This document shows positions 33,036 through 41,381 of a DNA stretch of 64,000 nucleotides, piece after piece (the stretch's first letter is position 1; each line of letters starts with the position of its first letter). The translations under genes were made by a program, and so were the position numbers. The notes under the pieces were generated by a model that saw only the letters and a list, made by a program, of their open reading frames with translations, had not been told where the DNA came from and searched no databases. Where the stretch lies: positions 434,001 to 498,000 of the forward strand of contig CATQHC010000009.1 of the NCBI GenBank assembly GCA_958295775.1, read 5' to 3'. The stretch comes from Chloroflexota bacterium. Its GTDB lineage: Bacteria; Chloroflexota; UBA11872; VXOZ01.

Positions 33036-33809
33036 TCACGCCATGAGCGACCCGCCATTCACGTCCAGACAGGCGCCGGTAACGTAGCTGGATTCGTCGC
33101 TCACGAGAAAGACCACCACACTCGCCAACTCTTCAGGATCCGGCAGACGGCGCAACGGTGTGGCCTCAATCATGGTGGTGCGCTCCTCGTCGGTCATTTT
33201 TTCCCACGCAGCTTGCAGTGCCGGTCCGCTGACCGTGAAGCTGGGTACGAGACAGTTGACGTTGATGCCGTCGGGGCCAAGTTCCTTGGCAAGCTGGCGC
33301 GTCAGGCCGATGACGCCAATCTTGGCGCAGATATACTCCGGCGTGACCTGGCCGAACCACGCCGTGCCGCGGGCGGCCCGCGAAGAGATATTTACGATCT
33401 TGCCGCTCTGCTGCCGCTTCATATGAGGCGCAACGTACTTGATGCTGAGCATGGTAGAAGTGAGGTTGATTGCGATGATCTCGTCCCAGTGCTCCCGATC
33501 GATCTTCTCAATTTCAGACTCCGCAGGCCGCTGACCCGCACCGCCCGCATTATTGACAAGAATATCAATCCGGCCGTATTCGGCCATCACAGCTTCCATC
33601 AAGCGTTTCACTTCGTCCTCGTCTGTCAGGTCTGCCTGCAGCGCCAACGCCCGGTGGCCCTGCGCCCGGATCGCGGCCTCCGTCCCCTCGCCATTCGCCA
33701 CATCGACCACGACCACGTGACCGCCCTCCCGGGCAATAGCGTGGGCATACGTCGCCCCCAGCCCGCCCGCGGCGCCAGTGACAATGGCAACTTTGTCTTG
33801 TAAGCGCAT
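33036..33809 (-). CDS. SDR-family oxidoreductase (3-oxoacyl-ACP reductase-like)
   Basis: This 257-residue classical SDR has TGAAGGLGATYA for cofactor binding (residues 11-22), DVA after strand 2, NNAGG, a catalytic Ser in NISSRAA, Tyr-x3-Lys in YICAK, and a C-terminal GACLDVNGGSLM. The Asp after strand 2 favours NAD. AGGGAAC precedes the ATG at 33809. It lies 33 bases downstream of a ThDP-dependent synthase/decarboxylase gene on the same strand, so the two probably form an operon in one catabolic pathway. The substrate cannot be assigned. Confidence 0.88.
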   Translation of the reverse strand: MRLQDKVAIVTGAAGGLGATYAHAIAREGGHVVVVDVANGEGTEAAIRAQGHRALALQADLTDEDEVKRLMEAVMAEYGRIDILVNNAGGAGQRPAESEIEKIDREHWDEIIAINLTSTMLSIKYVAPHMKRQQSGKIVNISSRAARGTAWFGQVTPEYICAKIGVIGLTRQLAKELGPDGINVNCLVPSFTVSGPALQAAWEKMTDEERTTMIEATPLRRLPDPEELASVVVFLVSDESSYVTGACLDVNGGSLMA

Positions 33810-33842
33810 CCTTGTTCCCTCTCCGGTTGGACGCTCAGACCA

Positions 33843-35549
33843 TTATTCGGATTTCAATGCTGCCAACCGTTTGCGCAGATCGAGCTCCGGCGTCTGCCAA
33901 GGATCGACCTGCACGTCAAGCAGCACCGGGCACTTGGCGGCAAAAGCCGTTTCCAGCGCGGGCGCAAGCTCACTGGGCTCACTTACCGACACGCCTTCAC
34001 AACCAAAGCCCTTGGCGATAAGCGCGAAGTCGGTATCCGGAAAGTCCACCTCTTCATAGTCGGCGCTGTAATTGAGCATCTCCGAAATTTTGCTATAGCC
34101 GAGGCAGCTATTGTTCAAGACCACCACGATTATGTCTAAGCCGTATTTCGCCAGCACGGCCAGTTCGCCAATAGCGTACGTCACGCTGCCGTCGCCAACG
34201 ACGACAACCACTTTGCCTTCCGGCTGGGCAAACCGGGCGCCAATCGCCGCCGGTATGCCGAATCCCATGGTCGCCAGTCCGCGCGGGAACAGGAATCGCT
34301 GTCCGCCCCGCAAAGCTCGTAAGTAGGAACCCACCCAACCTACGGAAAAACTGGCGTCGGAGACCACAATGTCCTCACGGCTGAGCCGCGCCTGTATCTG
34401 TGCCATGAGGTGCTGGGGACGAATCGGCGTGCCGGTATCGTTCAACTCCGCGCTAATCACTGCATGCCACTGCGCCTTGTACGCGGCCACCTGGCTGAGC
34501 CAGGCGCTCCGCTCCGTGTCGAGGTCCGCGCATGCTGCAGTCAGCGCTTCCAGGCCGGCCCGCGCATCGGCCACCATGCCCGCTTCAACCTGAAAGACTT
34601 TGCCGACCTCAGCCGGATCAACGTCCAAGTGGACAATCCTTTGTGTTCGCGACGGCTGCGTCCACGCCGACGTCACCTGCTGCGACGACTTCATACCGAC
34701 CAAGAAGACCACGTCGGCTGCCGCGACCACCTGGTTTGCCGCCTCCGAGCCGTACTGACCGCCCATCACCCCAATGGCGAGGGGATGGTCGTCAGGAAAG
34801 ACGCCCTTGCCGGAGATAGTGGTCGCAACGGGCATTTGCAGCCTCTCAGCGAAAGCGCGAAGAGCATCCCAGGCTTGGGCAATTGCCACGCCGCCGCCTG
34901 CCACGACGACCGGTCGTTCGGCGCTGCCGAGCACGCGCGCCACGGACGCCACGTCTGCCGGATCCGGGTGCGCCCGCCAGGCGGGAAAGCGGCCGGCGCG
35001 CGGATTGCCCGCGATGTCTGCCGCGTTTGCGTCCCAGTCCTCCTTGAAGACATCTGCCGGAATGTCGAACACCACCGGCCCCGGCCGTCCCGCCGTCGCA
35101 AGGTTGAAACTATACCGCACCGTATCGGACACCGTCGCCTGGCTGGCGACTCGAAACGTCCCTTTCGTAATGGGCGTAAAGGGCGAGACCTGCTCCACGC
35201 CCTGTGCCGTGCTGCCGCGCTCATTCCACACCATCCAGTCGCGCGGGGCGTTGCTGAGGATGCCCAACACGGGAATGGAGGAGTTGTACGCTTCGGCCAA
35301 GCCGGAAGGGAGCTTGAGCACGCCCACGCCAAAGGCGGCGTCGCACACGCCCACTTTGCCGCTCACCCGCGCGTAGCCGTCGGCCGCATACGCGCTGGAG
35401 CGCTCGTCGCGCACGGCGATATGGCGCGCAACACTGCGGCGGCGGTGCAACGCGTCATTGAGCGGGTAGCCCTGACCGCCAATCGCCCCAAAGACGTACT
35501 CCACGCCATGAGCAATGAGGAGTTCCGCAAGCAGGTCACCGGTATTCAT
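33843..35549 (-). CDS. Thiamine-diphosphate-binding protein (acetolactate synthase large-subunit-like)
   Basis: This 568-residue protein has the three-domain layout of the acetolactate synthase/benzoylformate decarboxylase family. The N-terminal ThDP pyrimidine-binding domain carries the catalytic Glu in VRDERSSAYAADGYAR (about residue 49), where acetolactate synthase has HEQ. A central domain (about 195-330) follows. The C-terminal domain has VVGDGSVTYAIGELAVLAKYGLDIIVVVLNN, the GDG-x(24-27)-NN motif that binds Mg and diphosphate. No small subunit is encoded nearby, so a catabolic decarboxylase or carboligase role (oxalyl-CoA or sulfo-compound type) is as likely as biosynthesis. It is the first gene of a two-gene operon with an SDR; a 17-bp tandem array lies 58 bases upstream. 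Confidence 0.88.
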   Translation of the reverse strand: MNTGDLLAELLIAHGVEYVFGAIGGQGYPLNDALHRRRSVARHIAVRDERSSAYAADGYARVSGKVGVCDAAFGVGVLKLPSGLAEAYNSSIPVLGILSNAPRDWMVWNERGSTAQGVEQVSPFTPITKGTFRVASQATVSDTVRYSFNLATAGRPGPVVFDIPADVFKEDWDANAADIAGNPRAGRFPAWRAHPDPADVASVARVLGSAERPVVVAGGGVAIAQAWDALRAFAERLQMPVATTISGKGVFPDDHPLAIGVMGGQYGSEAANQVVAAADVVFLVGMKSSQQVTSAWTQPSRTQRIVHLDVDPAEVGKVFQVEAGMVADARAGLEALTAACADLDTERSAWLSQVAAYKAQWHAVISAELNDTGTPIRPQHLMAQIQARLSREDIVVSDASFSVGWVGSYLRALRGGQRFLFPRGLATMGFGIPAAIGARFAQPEGKVVVVVGDGSVTYAIGELAVLAKYGLDIIVVVLNNSCLGYSKISEMLNYSADYEEVDFPDTDFALIAKGFGCEGVSVSEPSELAPALETAFAAKCPVLLDVQVDPWQTPELDLRKRLAALKSE

Positions 35550-35606
35550 TCATGCAATCCTGTTCGCTTGAAAGTCGCATCCAGGCTACCTGACGCATTC
35601 TGCCTC

Positions 35607-35691
35607 GTACGGTGCACATTTCCGTGCGATCCACATTTTCGTATAGTGCAAATTCTCGTGAAAAGTACACCCTCGTACAGTGTACATTGCC
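35607..35691. repeat. Degenerate 17-bp tandem array, five units
   Basis: Five successive 17-base units begin at 35607, 35624, 35641, 35658 and 35675: GTACGGTGCACATTTCC, GTGCGATCCACATTTTC, GTATAGTGCAAATTCTC, GTGAAAAGTACACCCTC and GTACAGTGTACATTGCC. The phase is exact but the copies differ. Units 1 and 5 contain near-palindromic GTGCAC and GTACAxTGTAC. The array is 58 bases upstream of the ThDP-enzyme start (35549) and about 410 bases before the divergent dehydratase gene. Confidence 0.75.
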
Positions 35692-35694
35692 AAT

Positions 35695-35724
35695 CCGTTC
35701 GTGCTGAGCCTGTCGAAGCATGAA
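35695..35724. repeat. Dispersed repeat D, short copy
   Basis: CCGTTCGTGCTGAG followed by CCTGTCGAAGCATGAA is a shortened form of the repeat at 12873 and 52515, lacking the inner GGCT/AGCC hairpin. It directly follows the 17-bp array. The rest of the 35725-36101 interval shows nothing recognisable. Confidence 0.75.
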
Positions 35725-36101
35725 TGGATTGGCGCGAAAGCTGAAAAACCTGCAAGGGCCATACACAAGCATTCACTGCATTGCCTTGCAGTTTCCAAAC
35801 TCAACCACCTAGTGAGAAGATACCGCATTTGCTCAGGCCCCGGCGACCTGCGCTGCGCAGCCATCAATCTCGACCTCCCATCCGGTGGCGAAACCCCAAG
35901 ACCCGGCTGAATTCTCCGCTGGTTAGTCTAGCGCAAAGGCGATACTATACGGTCTGGAGAGCAGACATCCGCACACATTTCGATCCCTCGGCAAGCTTAG
36001 GTGAGGCAAGCTCAGTGTGAACGAGAGCTGTGCGCCACGACCCTTGGATATTACCCGCAGGCCTTCCTCATACCCATGACATAATTAGGAGCACTGCCAC
36101 C

Positions 36102-37241
36102 ATGAAGATCACCGCCGTCAAAGCGCTGCCGATCGACCGCTACCTCTTTGTGCAGATTGAGACCGACGCGGGCATTGCCGGCCTGGGAGAATCCGGCACG
36201 TGGGGACACCTGGAAGCATCGCAAGCGGCATTGGAGAAGTTCGCCGCTTACCTGGTCGGTGAGGACCCCGGCCGGATCGAGCATCACTGGAACGTTATGT
36301 ACCGCACCGCTCACTTCCGAGGTTCCGCCATCATGGGCGCGCTATCCGCCATCGACATTGCCCTCTGGGACATCAAGGGTAAGCAGCATGGCGTACCGGT
36401 CTACGATCTGCTAGGCGGCAAGTGCCGCGACAAAGCCAGGGTCTACTATCACGTGTATGGCCGCACCATCGCGGAGCAAGTGAGGGGCTGCGTGGAGGCC
36501 CGTGACCTGGGCTTTACGGCCGTTGGACATCTGAATCCGTTGCTCGACGAGGGACGCGACGTGCCCTTCTTCATGACCCACGCCGCCAGGATTGGCGAAG
36601 CCGCCGACCACGTGCGCCAGTATCGCGAGGCGGTCGGCACCGACGTTGACCTCTGCATCGAGATTCACCGGCAGTTGACGCCCGCCGAGGCGGTTGTGCT
36701 CGCCCGCAGCATCGAGCCTTACCACCCGTACTTCTACGAAGACCCCACGCTGCCCGATAGCTTTGACGCAATGGCGCAGATCGCGGACAAGATCAGCATC
36801 CCGATTGCCACCGGCGAGCGGCTGCACACGCTCCACGAATTCCAGATGCTGCTCACGCGTGGAGCCGTGCAGTACGTGCGCCCTGACGTGTGCCTGGTCG
36901 GCGGCATCTCGGGCACCAAGAAGATTGCGGCGCTGGCCGAGGCGCACTACGTGGGCGTGGTGCCCCACAATCCGCTGTCGCCGGTGAGCACCGCCGCCTG
37001 CCTGCAGGTCGCCGCCTGCATTCCCAACTTTGCCATCCAGGAGTATCCCATTGGCGAAAACCGGCCGCCGAAGAGCGAAATCGTGCAGACCGCTGCGCAG
37101 TGCGAGCAGGGCTTCCTTATCATTCCGGACGCCCCCGGCATCGGTATCGAGTTGCTGCCCGACGCCGCCGAGCGCTATCCGCCCGTGGCCCGCCCGACGG
37201 GCGCCCGGCTGCACGTTGATGGCAGCGTGGTAGACCAGTAG
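36102..37241 (+). CDS. Mandelate racemase/muconate lactonizing enzyme family protein (sugar-acid dehydratase-like)
   Basis: This 379-residue enolase-superfamily enzyme has an N-terminal capping domain (MKITAVKALPIDRYLFVQIETDAGIAGLGESG), a conserved ALSAIDIALWDIKGK helix, and a barrel domain with metal ligands in LCIEIH, YEDP and TGERL. A late HNPLSPVSTAA contains the His expected of acid-sugar dehydratases. These features resemble the galactonate/mannonate dehydratase subgroup; the exact sugar acid is not readable from sequence. The ATG at 36102 follows AGGAG and leaves the normal N-terminus; the open frame extends further upstream without support. It may work with the SDR, ThDP and Gfo/Idh-type enzymes of the window in sugar-acid use. 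Confidence 0.9.
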   Translation: MKITAVKALPIDRYLFVQIETDAGIAGLGESGTWGHLEASQAALEKFAAYLVGEDPGRIEHHWNVMYRTAHFRGSAIMGALSAIDIALWDIKGKQHGVPVYDLLGGKCRDKARVYYHVYGRTIAEQVRGCVEARDLGFTAVGHLNPLLDEGRDVPFFMTHAARIGEAADHVRQYREAVGTDVDLCIEIHRQLTPAEAVVLARSIEPYHPYFYEDPTLPDSFDAMAQIADKISIPIATGERLHTLHEFQMLLTRGAVQYVRPDVCLVGGISGTKKIAALAEAHYVGVVPHNPLSPVSTAACLQVAACIPNFAIQEYPIGENRPPKSEIVQTAAQCEQGFLIIPDAPGIGIELLPDAAERYPPVARPTGARLHVDGSVVDQ

Positions 37242-37287
37242 TCCCGCGCTTGTTCCGCACCTACGCAGCGTCTTAGGAAATGCGAGG

Positions 37288-37683
37288 ATGAAACCCGGAC
37301 ATGGCAACAGCGCGGTACGATATGTGGTCGGCGTTGCCTGTGTCGTCGCTCTCGTGTTCTTGAATTTGAGCGCACTGTCAGCCTGTGGGTCAGGGAGTTC
37401 AGCCGAGATCGAAGTCCGCATCAACAACATTTCTCAATTCGACTTCACCGAGGTCAGCGTGGCCGATCAGCCCTTTGACGACCTCGCCGCCGGCACGCGC
37501 AGCGACTATGTGAAAGTCAGAACCCGCCTGGGCTACGCGGTCGTCAAACTGACGGCAGACGGCCGCAAAGTGACCGGACAGACCCTTAACTATGGGGCAA
37601 AACGCTTCACCTACGAAATAGACGTCGTAGATCTCCTGGCAAGCCAGTTGGCCATCAACGTGGTTCCGGAGGAAGACCCTTAG
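37288..37683 (+). CDS. Small predicted lipoprotein
   Basis: This 131-residue protein has a signal sequence (VGVACVVALVFLNLSALSAC) whose lipobox LSAC puts the lipidated Cys near residue 33. The mature part is a single beta-rich domain: EIEVRINNISQFDFTEVSVADQPFDDLAAGTRSDYVKVRTRLGYAVVKLTADGRKV. The arrangement NNISxFDFxxVxV...F..L..G..S.Y recurs in small lipoproteins of other phyla, with no known function. It starts 46 bases after the dehydratase stop and may be co-transcribed with it. It is convergent with the restriction-modification locus. Confidence 0.7.
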   Translation: MKPGHGNSAVRYVVGVACVVALVFLNLSALSACGSGSSAEIEVRINNISQFDFTEVSVADQPFDDLAAGTRSDYVKVRTRLGYAVVKLTADGRKVTGQTLNYGAKRFTYEIDVVDLLASQLAINVVPEEDP

Positions 37684-37804
37684 GCAGGTGAGGACCCTGT
37701 GCAGCAATCTCTAGCGCTACTAAGTACAAAAGCGAATGATCCCAAGTCGAAAACTTGCACTCACTCGAAGAATAACTAGCGGAGGTGGACAAGCATCTTA
37801 ACCT

Positions 37805-38647
37805 TCAGTTCGCCGAATCCCCACTTTGTAAGCTTGGTTGACTCATGCGGCTTCTTTGAATCTCTCGTGTGTCGATCTTTGCTAGTTCCTTGAAATGGAC
37901 GTCAATCTCATCTCTCATACTGCAACCAACGACTTCAAAGCAGTCAAGCAAGTCCGTGTAAACATCCTGACCCCCTGCTAGGAAATTCCAGAATTCATCT
38001 CCTACCATCAATTGGCTTTGATTCTCAATCTCAAGCATTCCTTTCATCGTCCACCGGTTGTATCGCTTAGGCTCATAGGGATTGTAAGGGATTGCAATTC
38101 TTGTCCTTACATCCGCATCTGGATCTTGATATAGAATTGCTGCTGCCCACTCCAGCATGTCCTGTTTGTGCTTCTCAAAGCTAGCAATATTAGGTTTGGC
38201 GGTTTTTAGATCAATCAAGAATCTCGTTTTTTCTTTGGATAGGTAGATGTCAACATTGCGTAGCTTCTTCCTTGCCGCCCGCCCAACACGGCAAGCTGCG
38301 CGGATCTGCTTAATCTCACAAGAGTGATTTGGGTTGCGACTTCCTTCACTAAGACCGTTCATGATCTCCGTGATGGCTTCTTGAGCACCAGAAGAGAATT
38401 CACCTTTAACTTCATACTGCGGCTCTACATAGTCAAATGAACCATCCGCGATCTCCTTCGCTACTTTCTCGAAAATCGCAGTTCCGAAGTTAGTGCTAAG
38501 CGAGTGGATAAATGAATAGAGTGCCATCCGATCTCGGCCAAGTAGGCGAGCATGAAATGGCATGTGCGAAGGTTCGGGATTGTAATTTTGCAGTTTTCTA
38601 CGCAGTGCCAACTCAATAGTATTCTCAATCCGCTTGCTGTTAAACAT
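37805..38647 (-). CDS. TdeIII-family type II restriction endonuclease
   Basis: This 280-residue protein matches the TdeIII restriction-endonuclease family by overall pattern. It has an N-terminal helix NTIELALRRKLQNYNPEPSHMPFHARLLGRDRMALYSFIHSLSTNFGTAIFE and the catalytic stretch RKKLRNVDIYLSKEKTRFLIDLKTAKPNIASFEKHKQDM, where Asp in VDIY and Asp-x-Lys in IDLKTAKPN form the PD-(D/E)xK site. TdeIII itself is reported, as I recall, to cut GGNCC; specificity here is inference. The gene begins 6 bases after the methyltransferase stop, with AAGG upstream of the ATG. The pair is AT-richer than its surroundings. Confidence 0.9.
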   Translation of the reverse strand: MFNSKRIENTIELALRRKLQNYNPEPSHMPFHARLLGRDRMALYSFIHSLSTNFGTAIFEKVAKEIADGSFDYVEPQYEVKGEFSSGAQEAITEIMNGLSEGSRNPNHSCEIKQIRAACRVGRAARKKLRNVDIYLSKEKTRFLIDLKTAKPNIASFEKHKQDMLEWAAAILYQDPDADVRTRIAIPYNPYEPKRYNRWTMKGMLEIENQSQLMVGDEFWNFLAGGQDVYTDLLDCFEVVGCSMRDEIDVHFKELAKIDTREIQRSRMSQPSLQSGDSAN

Positions 38648-38653
38648 ATTGCC

Positions 38654-40267
38654 TTATCTATTCTTCATGTGAAATATCGTCTCACCGTATGCGCCTTTGT
38701 CGCCCTCTGAGCGATTGAGTACCGGCCGTTTGTACTCTTTCTTGATTTTCAAATTGGAGAGTTCTGCAATTTGCGGGTACAATTCGAACTTGTCATTTGC
38801 TACAAGAAACACGTCAAAGTCCTCGATCATGTATTGTCGGCAATTCGTTAAGACTTTGGCGACCCCTTTGACATATGCTTCTCTAGCATGTCGTCCACGG
38901 CCTTGACTCAGCGGACCAATTTCCGATTGGTCGTTTCGAGTAAGGTCAAACAGCTCATAGGCATAGGCATGTTGCTCATGATAGTCAATCAAGCCCACGT
39001 AGGGAGGACTGGAGAATACCCCCCGAATCTTCTCTCGCTTCAACAGAGCAGAAAACTCAGTGTCTTCACTCTCGAGTTCTGCAACTATGTCTATTTTGCG
39101 AGAGTCTCCCGTCAAGCAAAGTTGTCTTGTGCTAGTTCGAAGATCATTGAATTGCGCCAATCTCTTAATGGTATCGTCAGCGTAGCGACGCCACCAACCC
39201 AATATCGAAAAAAGTGGCTTGCAAATCTTGTTGTGCTTTCCACAATAATACGTCTCTGTAACCGGTCGGATCAGTGTTGCAAGATCTGAGTGTGTAGTTG
39301 CTCTAGACGAACGGACCGTACGGCTAAGGATTAGACGAAGTACATCCCGGAGCAGCGGGTCAGAATATCCGTCTATATAGCTCCTGGCACTCTCAATCTC
39401 ACTTTGAACTGTTGGTAGGAACCACTTGTGAAGAAACTCATTGCGGGTGGGGTCGATATTGTTTCGGACTCCACACTTGTCCAGCAATTCATAGTATTTT
39501 GGCAGGAATTCAGCAGCATTTTCAGCTCCGTATCGGTCTTCTTCAATCTCTCCACTTCGCACTTGCTTACGAAATTGTGGCGCGGGGAAGAACTCCCCAT
39601 TGAAGACTCTCAATTCCTCGAGCAACTCTCCCTCGAATCTACGTGCGTCTTTCCCTTCTATGTTGGACGCGATACAATTGCTCACAACCATCGTCGCTGT
39701 AAGTAGATCACTTAGTCCTACCCTACATAACTTAAGGTTGCTGATCATTGAATTGAATTGGGAAACATCAATGCCTATAGCATGCATTCCCAGTTCACTT
39801 GCCTGAACCAGTGTTGTGCCACTGCCACAGAACGGGTCAAGAATTATGTCTCCTGGTTCAAAGCACGCCTCGTCTTTGAATTCGTCGGTGTGAGAATCTA
39901 GAAAGTACTCCACTAACTGTGGGATGAACTTCCCTTTGTATGGGTGCAATCGATGCACATGCTTGGTGGTTTCTGACTCCTTGAATTGGTCAAAGGAGAG
40001 ATGCCAGTTCAAGTCTTCGCCGAGTTTGCTCCTAAAGGAGCGCTCTTTCCACCGTGCATTTGACTGAAAATAGCTCAACAGATCGGAGACGTTGACCATC
40101 TGCATACCATTTCTGTCAACTGCCGCTATGCGACCGTACTTTATTAGATAGGAAATGTTCGACGATGAGACTCTACGACCTGTGTGCCTCGTCGCCCAAT
40201 CGCTGGCTTGAGCGACTGTCATCAATTCAGCTTGATCCGGCAGCAACTCGTAATTGTGCTCTAGCAT
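38654..40267 (-). CDS. Type II DNA methyltransferase of the TdeIII-type system
   Basis: This 537-residue methyltransferase has an N-terminal winged-helix or excisionase-like segment (about residues 15-70, MTVAQASDWATRHTGRRVSSSNISYLIKYGRIAAVD). An HPYKGKFIPQLVEYFL region follows, then AdoMet motif I IILDPFCGSGTTLVQASELG (about residue 140), a long central region likely including target recognition, and catalytic motif IV SSPPYVGLIDYHEQ near residue 420. SPPY fits amino-methylation, N4-cytosine or N6-adenine. It precedes the endonuclease, so protection is made first. AGAGGT precedes the ATG at 40267. The 40268-40506 gap shows no controller gene. Confidence 0.9.
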   Translation of the reverse strand: MLEHNYELLPDQAELMTVAQASDWATRHTGRRVSSSNISYLIKYGRIAAVDRNGMQMVNVSDLLSYFQSNARWKERSFRSKLGEDLNWHLSFDQFKESETTKHVHRLHPYKGKFIPQLVEYFLDSHTDEFKDEACFEPGDIILDPFCGSGTTLVQASELGMHAIGIDVSQFNSMISNLKLCRVGLSDLLTATMVVSNCIASNIEGKDARRFEGELLEELRVFNGEFFPAPQFRKQVRSGEIEEDRYGAENAAEFLPKYYELLDKCGVRNNIDPTRNEFLHKWFLPTVQSEIESARSYIDGYSDPLLRDVLRLILSRTVRSSRATTHSDLATLIRPVTETYYCGKHNKICKPLFSILGWWRRYADDTIKRLAQFNDLRTSTRQLCLTGDSRKIDIVAELESEDTEFSALLKREKIRGVFSSPPYVGLIDYHEQHAYAYELFDLTRNDQSEIGPLSQGRGRHAREAYVKGVAKVLTNCRQYMIEDFDVFLVANDKFELYPQIAELSNLKIKKEYKRPVLNRSEGDKGAYGETIFHMKNR

Positions 40268-40506
40268 TTGTGAGGTTTACCTCTTTGATAGGAGTCTTCA
40301 ACGAAGGCGAGTGACAAATTAAGCAATATGCTACACCGCTTCGTTTAACCTCTAGCAGGTTCTCGAAAGGCCGCCTTCCATATAATACACACTCCCGTCG
40401 TGGCGAGTGAAAACTTTGCATCTCTACAAGTCAGATGTACTAAATCAGAGGGCGCTACTGACAACGTCTTCAAACTTTGACAATTTCCTTGGACTAGAGC
40501 AAGTAT

Positions 40507-41151
40507 CTACCTCAAGCGCGAACGCAGTTTCGTCAAACGCGTTGAGGCGTGCACGAGCCAGGAACTGCGCCGCTTGACTAGACGGCCTTCCCGCAGTGAC
40601 TCCAGGAAAGTCTGGGGTGAATCGAAGTCCGCCATCTCGACGTACGCGCGGCCCAGTTCGTGCGCCGTGTGGGAGTCGCTGCCCGCCACCGGTATCAGGC
40701 CTTGCTCAGCGGCCAGCAACTCGGCGCGCCGGTTGTCACGGGCAAAGGCCGTGCGCGCATTGAATACCTCCATTATGTCCACCTGCGGCAACACGCGCAT
40801 TAGGGCCTCTTCCGAGAGGCGCGAGCGGCGGAAGCGATCAAACGGGTGGGGAATCATTACCAGCCCTTCCTGGTCGCGGATGTGCCGGATGGTCTCCTCC
40901 GGCGTGAGGCCGCGCGCGATCTCATCCTGGAGAAAGAGACCGATTATCTCGCCTTCGCAGGTCCTCACCTCGTTCCCCACAATCACCCGCAGCGGCGCCC
41001 ACTCGCGCAGCGCCAGCGCCCCGGCGCTGGTGTTGTGATCGGTCACTGCCACACAATCAATGCCCGCGCGCTGCCAGCCCGCAACGGCATCTGCCAACGC
41101 GAGTTCGGAGTCCGATGAGTAGACCGTATGTGTATGTAGATCGACGCGCAC
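40507..41151 (-). CDS. PHP-domain phosphoesterase-like protein
   Basis: This protein of about 214 residues has the PHP metal-binding motifs: I, RVDLHTHTVYSSDS; II, VAVTDHNTSAGAL; then EVRT; III, VMIPHPFDRFRRS; and IV, AGSDSHTAHELG. Stand-alone PHP proteins hydrolyse small phosphates, for example RNase AM-type 5',3'-nucleotide phosphatases, but this one's substrate is unknown. The GTG at 41151 or the TTG at 41154 both sit close after AGGAAG and give the usual N-terminus just before the first motif; a longer start at 41181 would overlap this site. It is monocistronic. Confidence 0.85.
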   Translation of the reverse strand: MRVDLHTHTVYSSDSELALADAVAGWQRAGIDCVAVTDHNTSAGALALREWAPLRVIVGNEVRTCEGEIIGLFLQDEIARGLTPEETIRHIRDQEGLVMIPHPFDRFRRSRLSEEALMRVLPQVDIMEVFNARTAFARDNRRAELLAAEQGLIPVAGSDSHTAHELGRAYVEMADFDSPQTFLESLREGRLVKRRSSWLVHASTRLTKLRSRLR

Positions 41152-41293
41152 CAAGTAATTCTTCCTGATCCATCCCGTCACTGCCGCGCAAGCGGGAATT
41201 CATCATCTGTGTTGAGCCTCAAACTCATTGCCGCGGGGAAACCAGACCCTCACCCTAACCCTCTCCCAGCGGTGACCTGTGCGTAGCTCCGTC

Positions 41294-41337
41294 ATTCCGG
41301 CGAAAAGCCTGCCCCGTACTCGATACGGGGCCGGAAT
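41294..41337. repeat. Dispersed hairpin repeat C, elongated copy
   Basis: ATTCCGG at the left pairs with CCGGAAT at the right. Inside, GCCCCGTA (41311-41318) pairs with TACGGGGC (41324-41331). The flanks GTC and CCA match the other C copies. Just before it, near 41247, CCCTCACCCTAACCCTCTCC repeats part of the MITE-like element at 483-667. Confidence 0.85.
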
Positions 41338-41381
41338 CCAGAGGGGGTGTGGGTGATTAGAGATTATTTGCCGTGAGGCCG

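Noticed and set aside
34410-35723. 437-codon frame antisense to the ThDP-enzyme gene
   Set aside because: It is a shadow frame; the opposite strand encodes a clear ThDP enzyme with all motifs.
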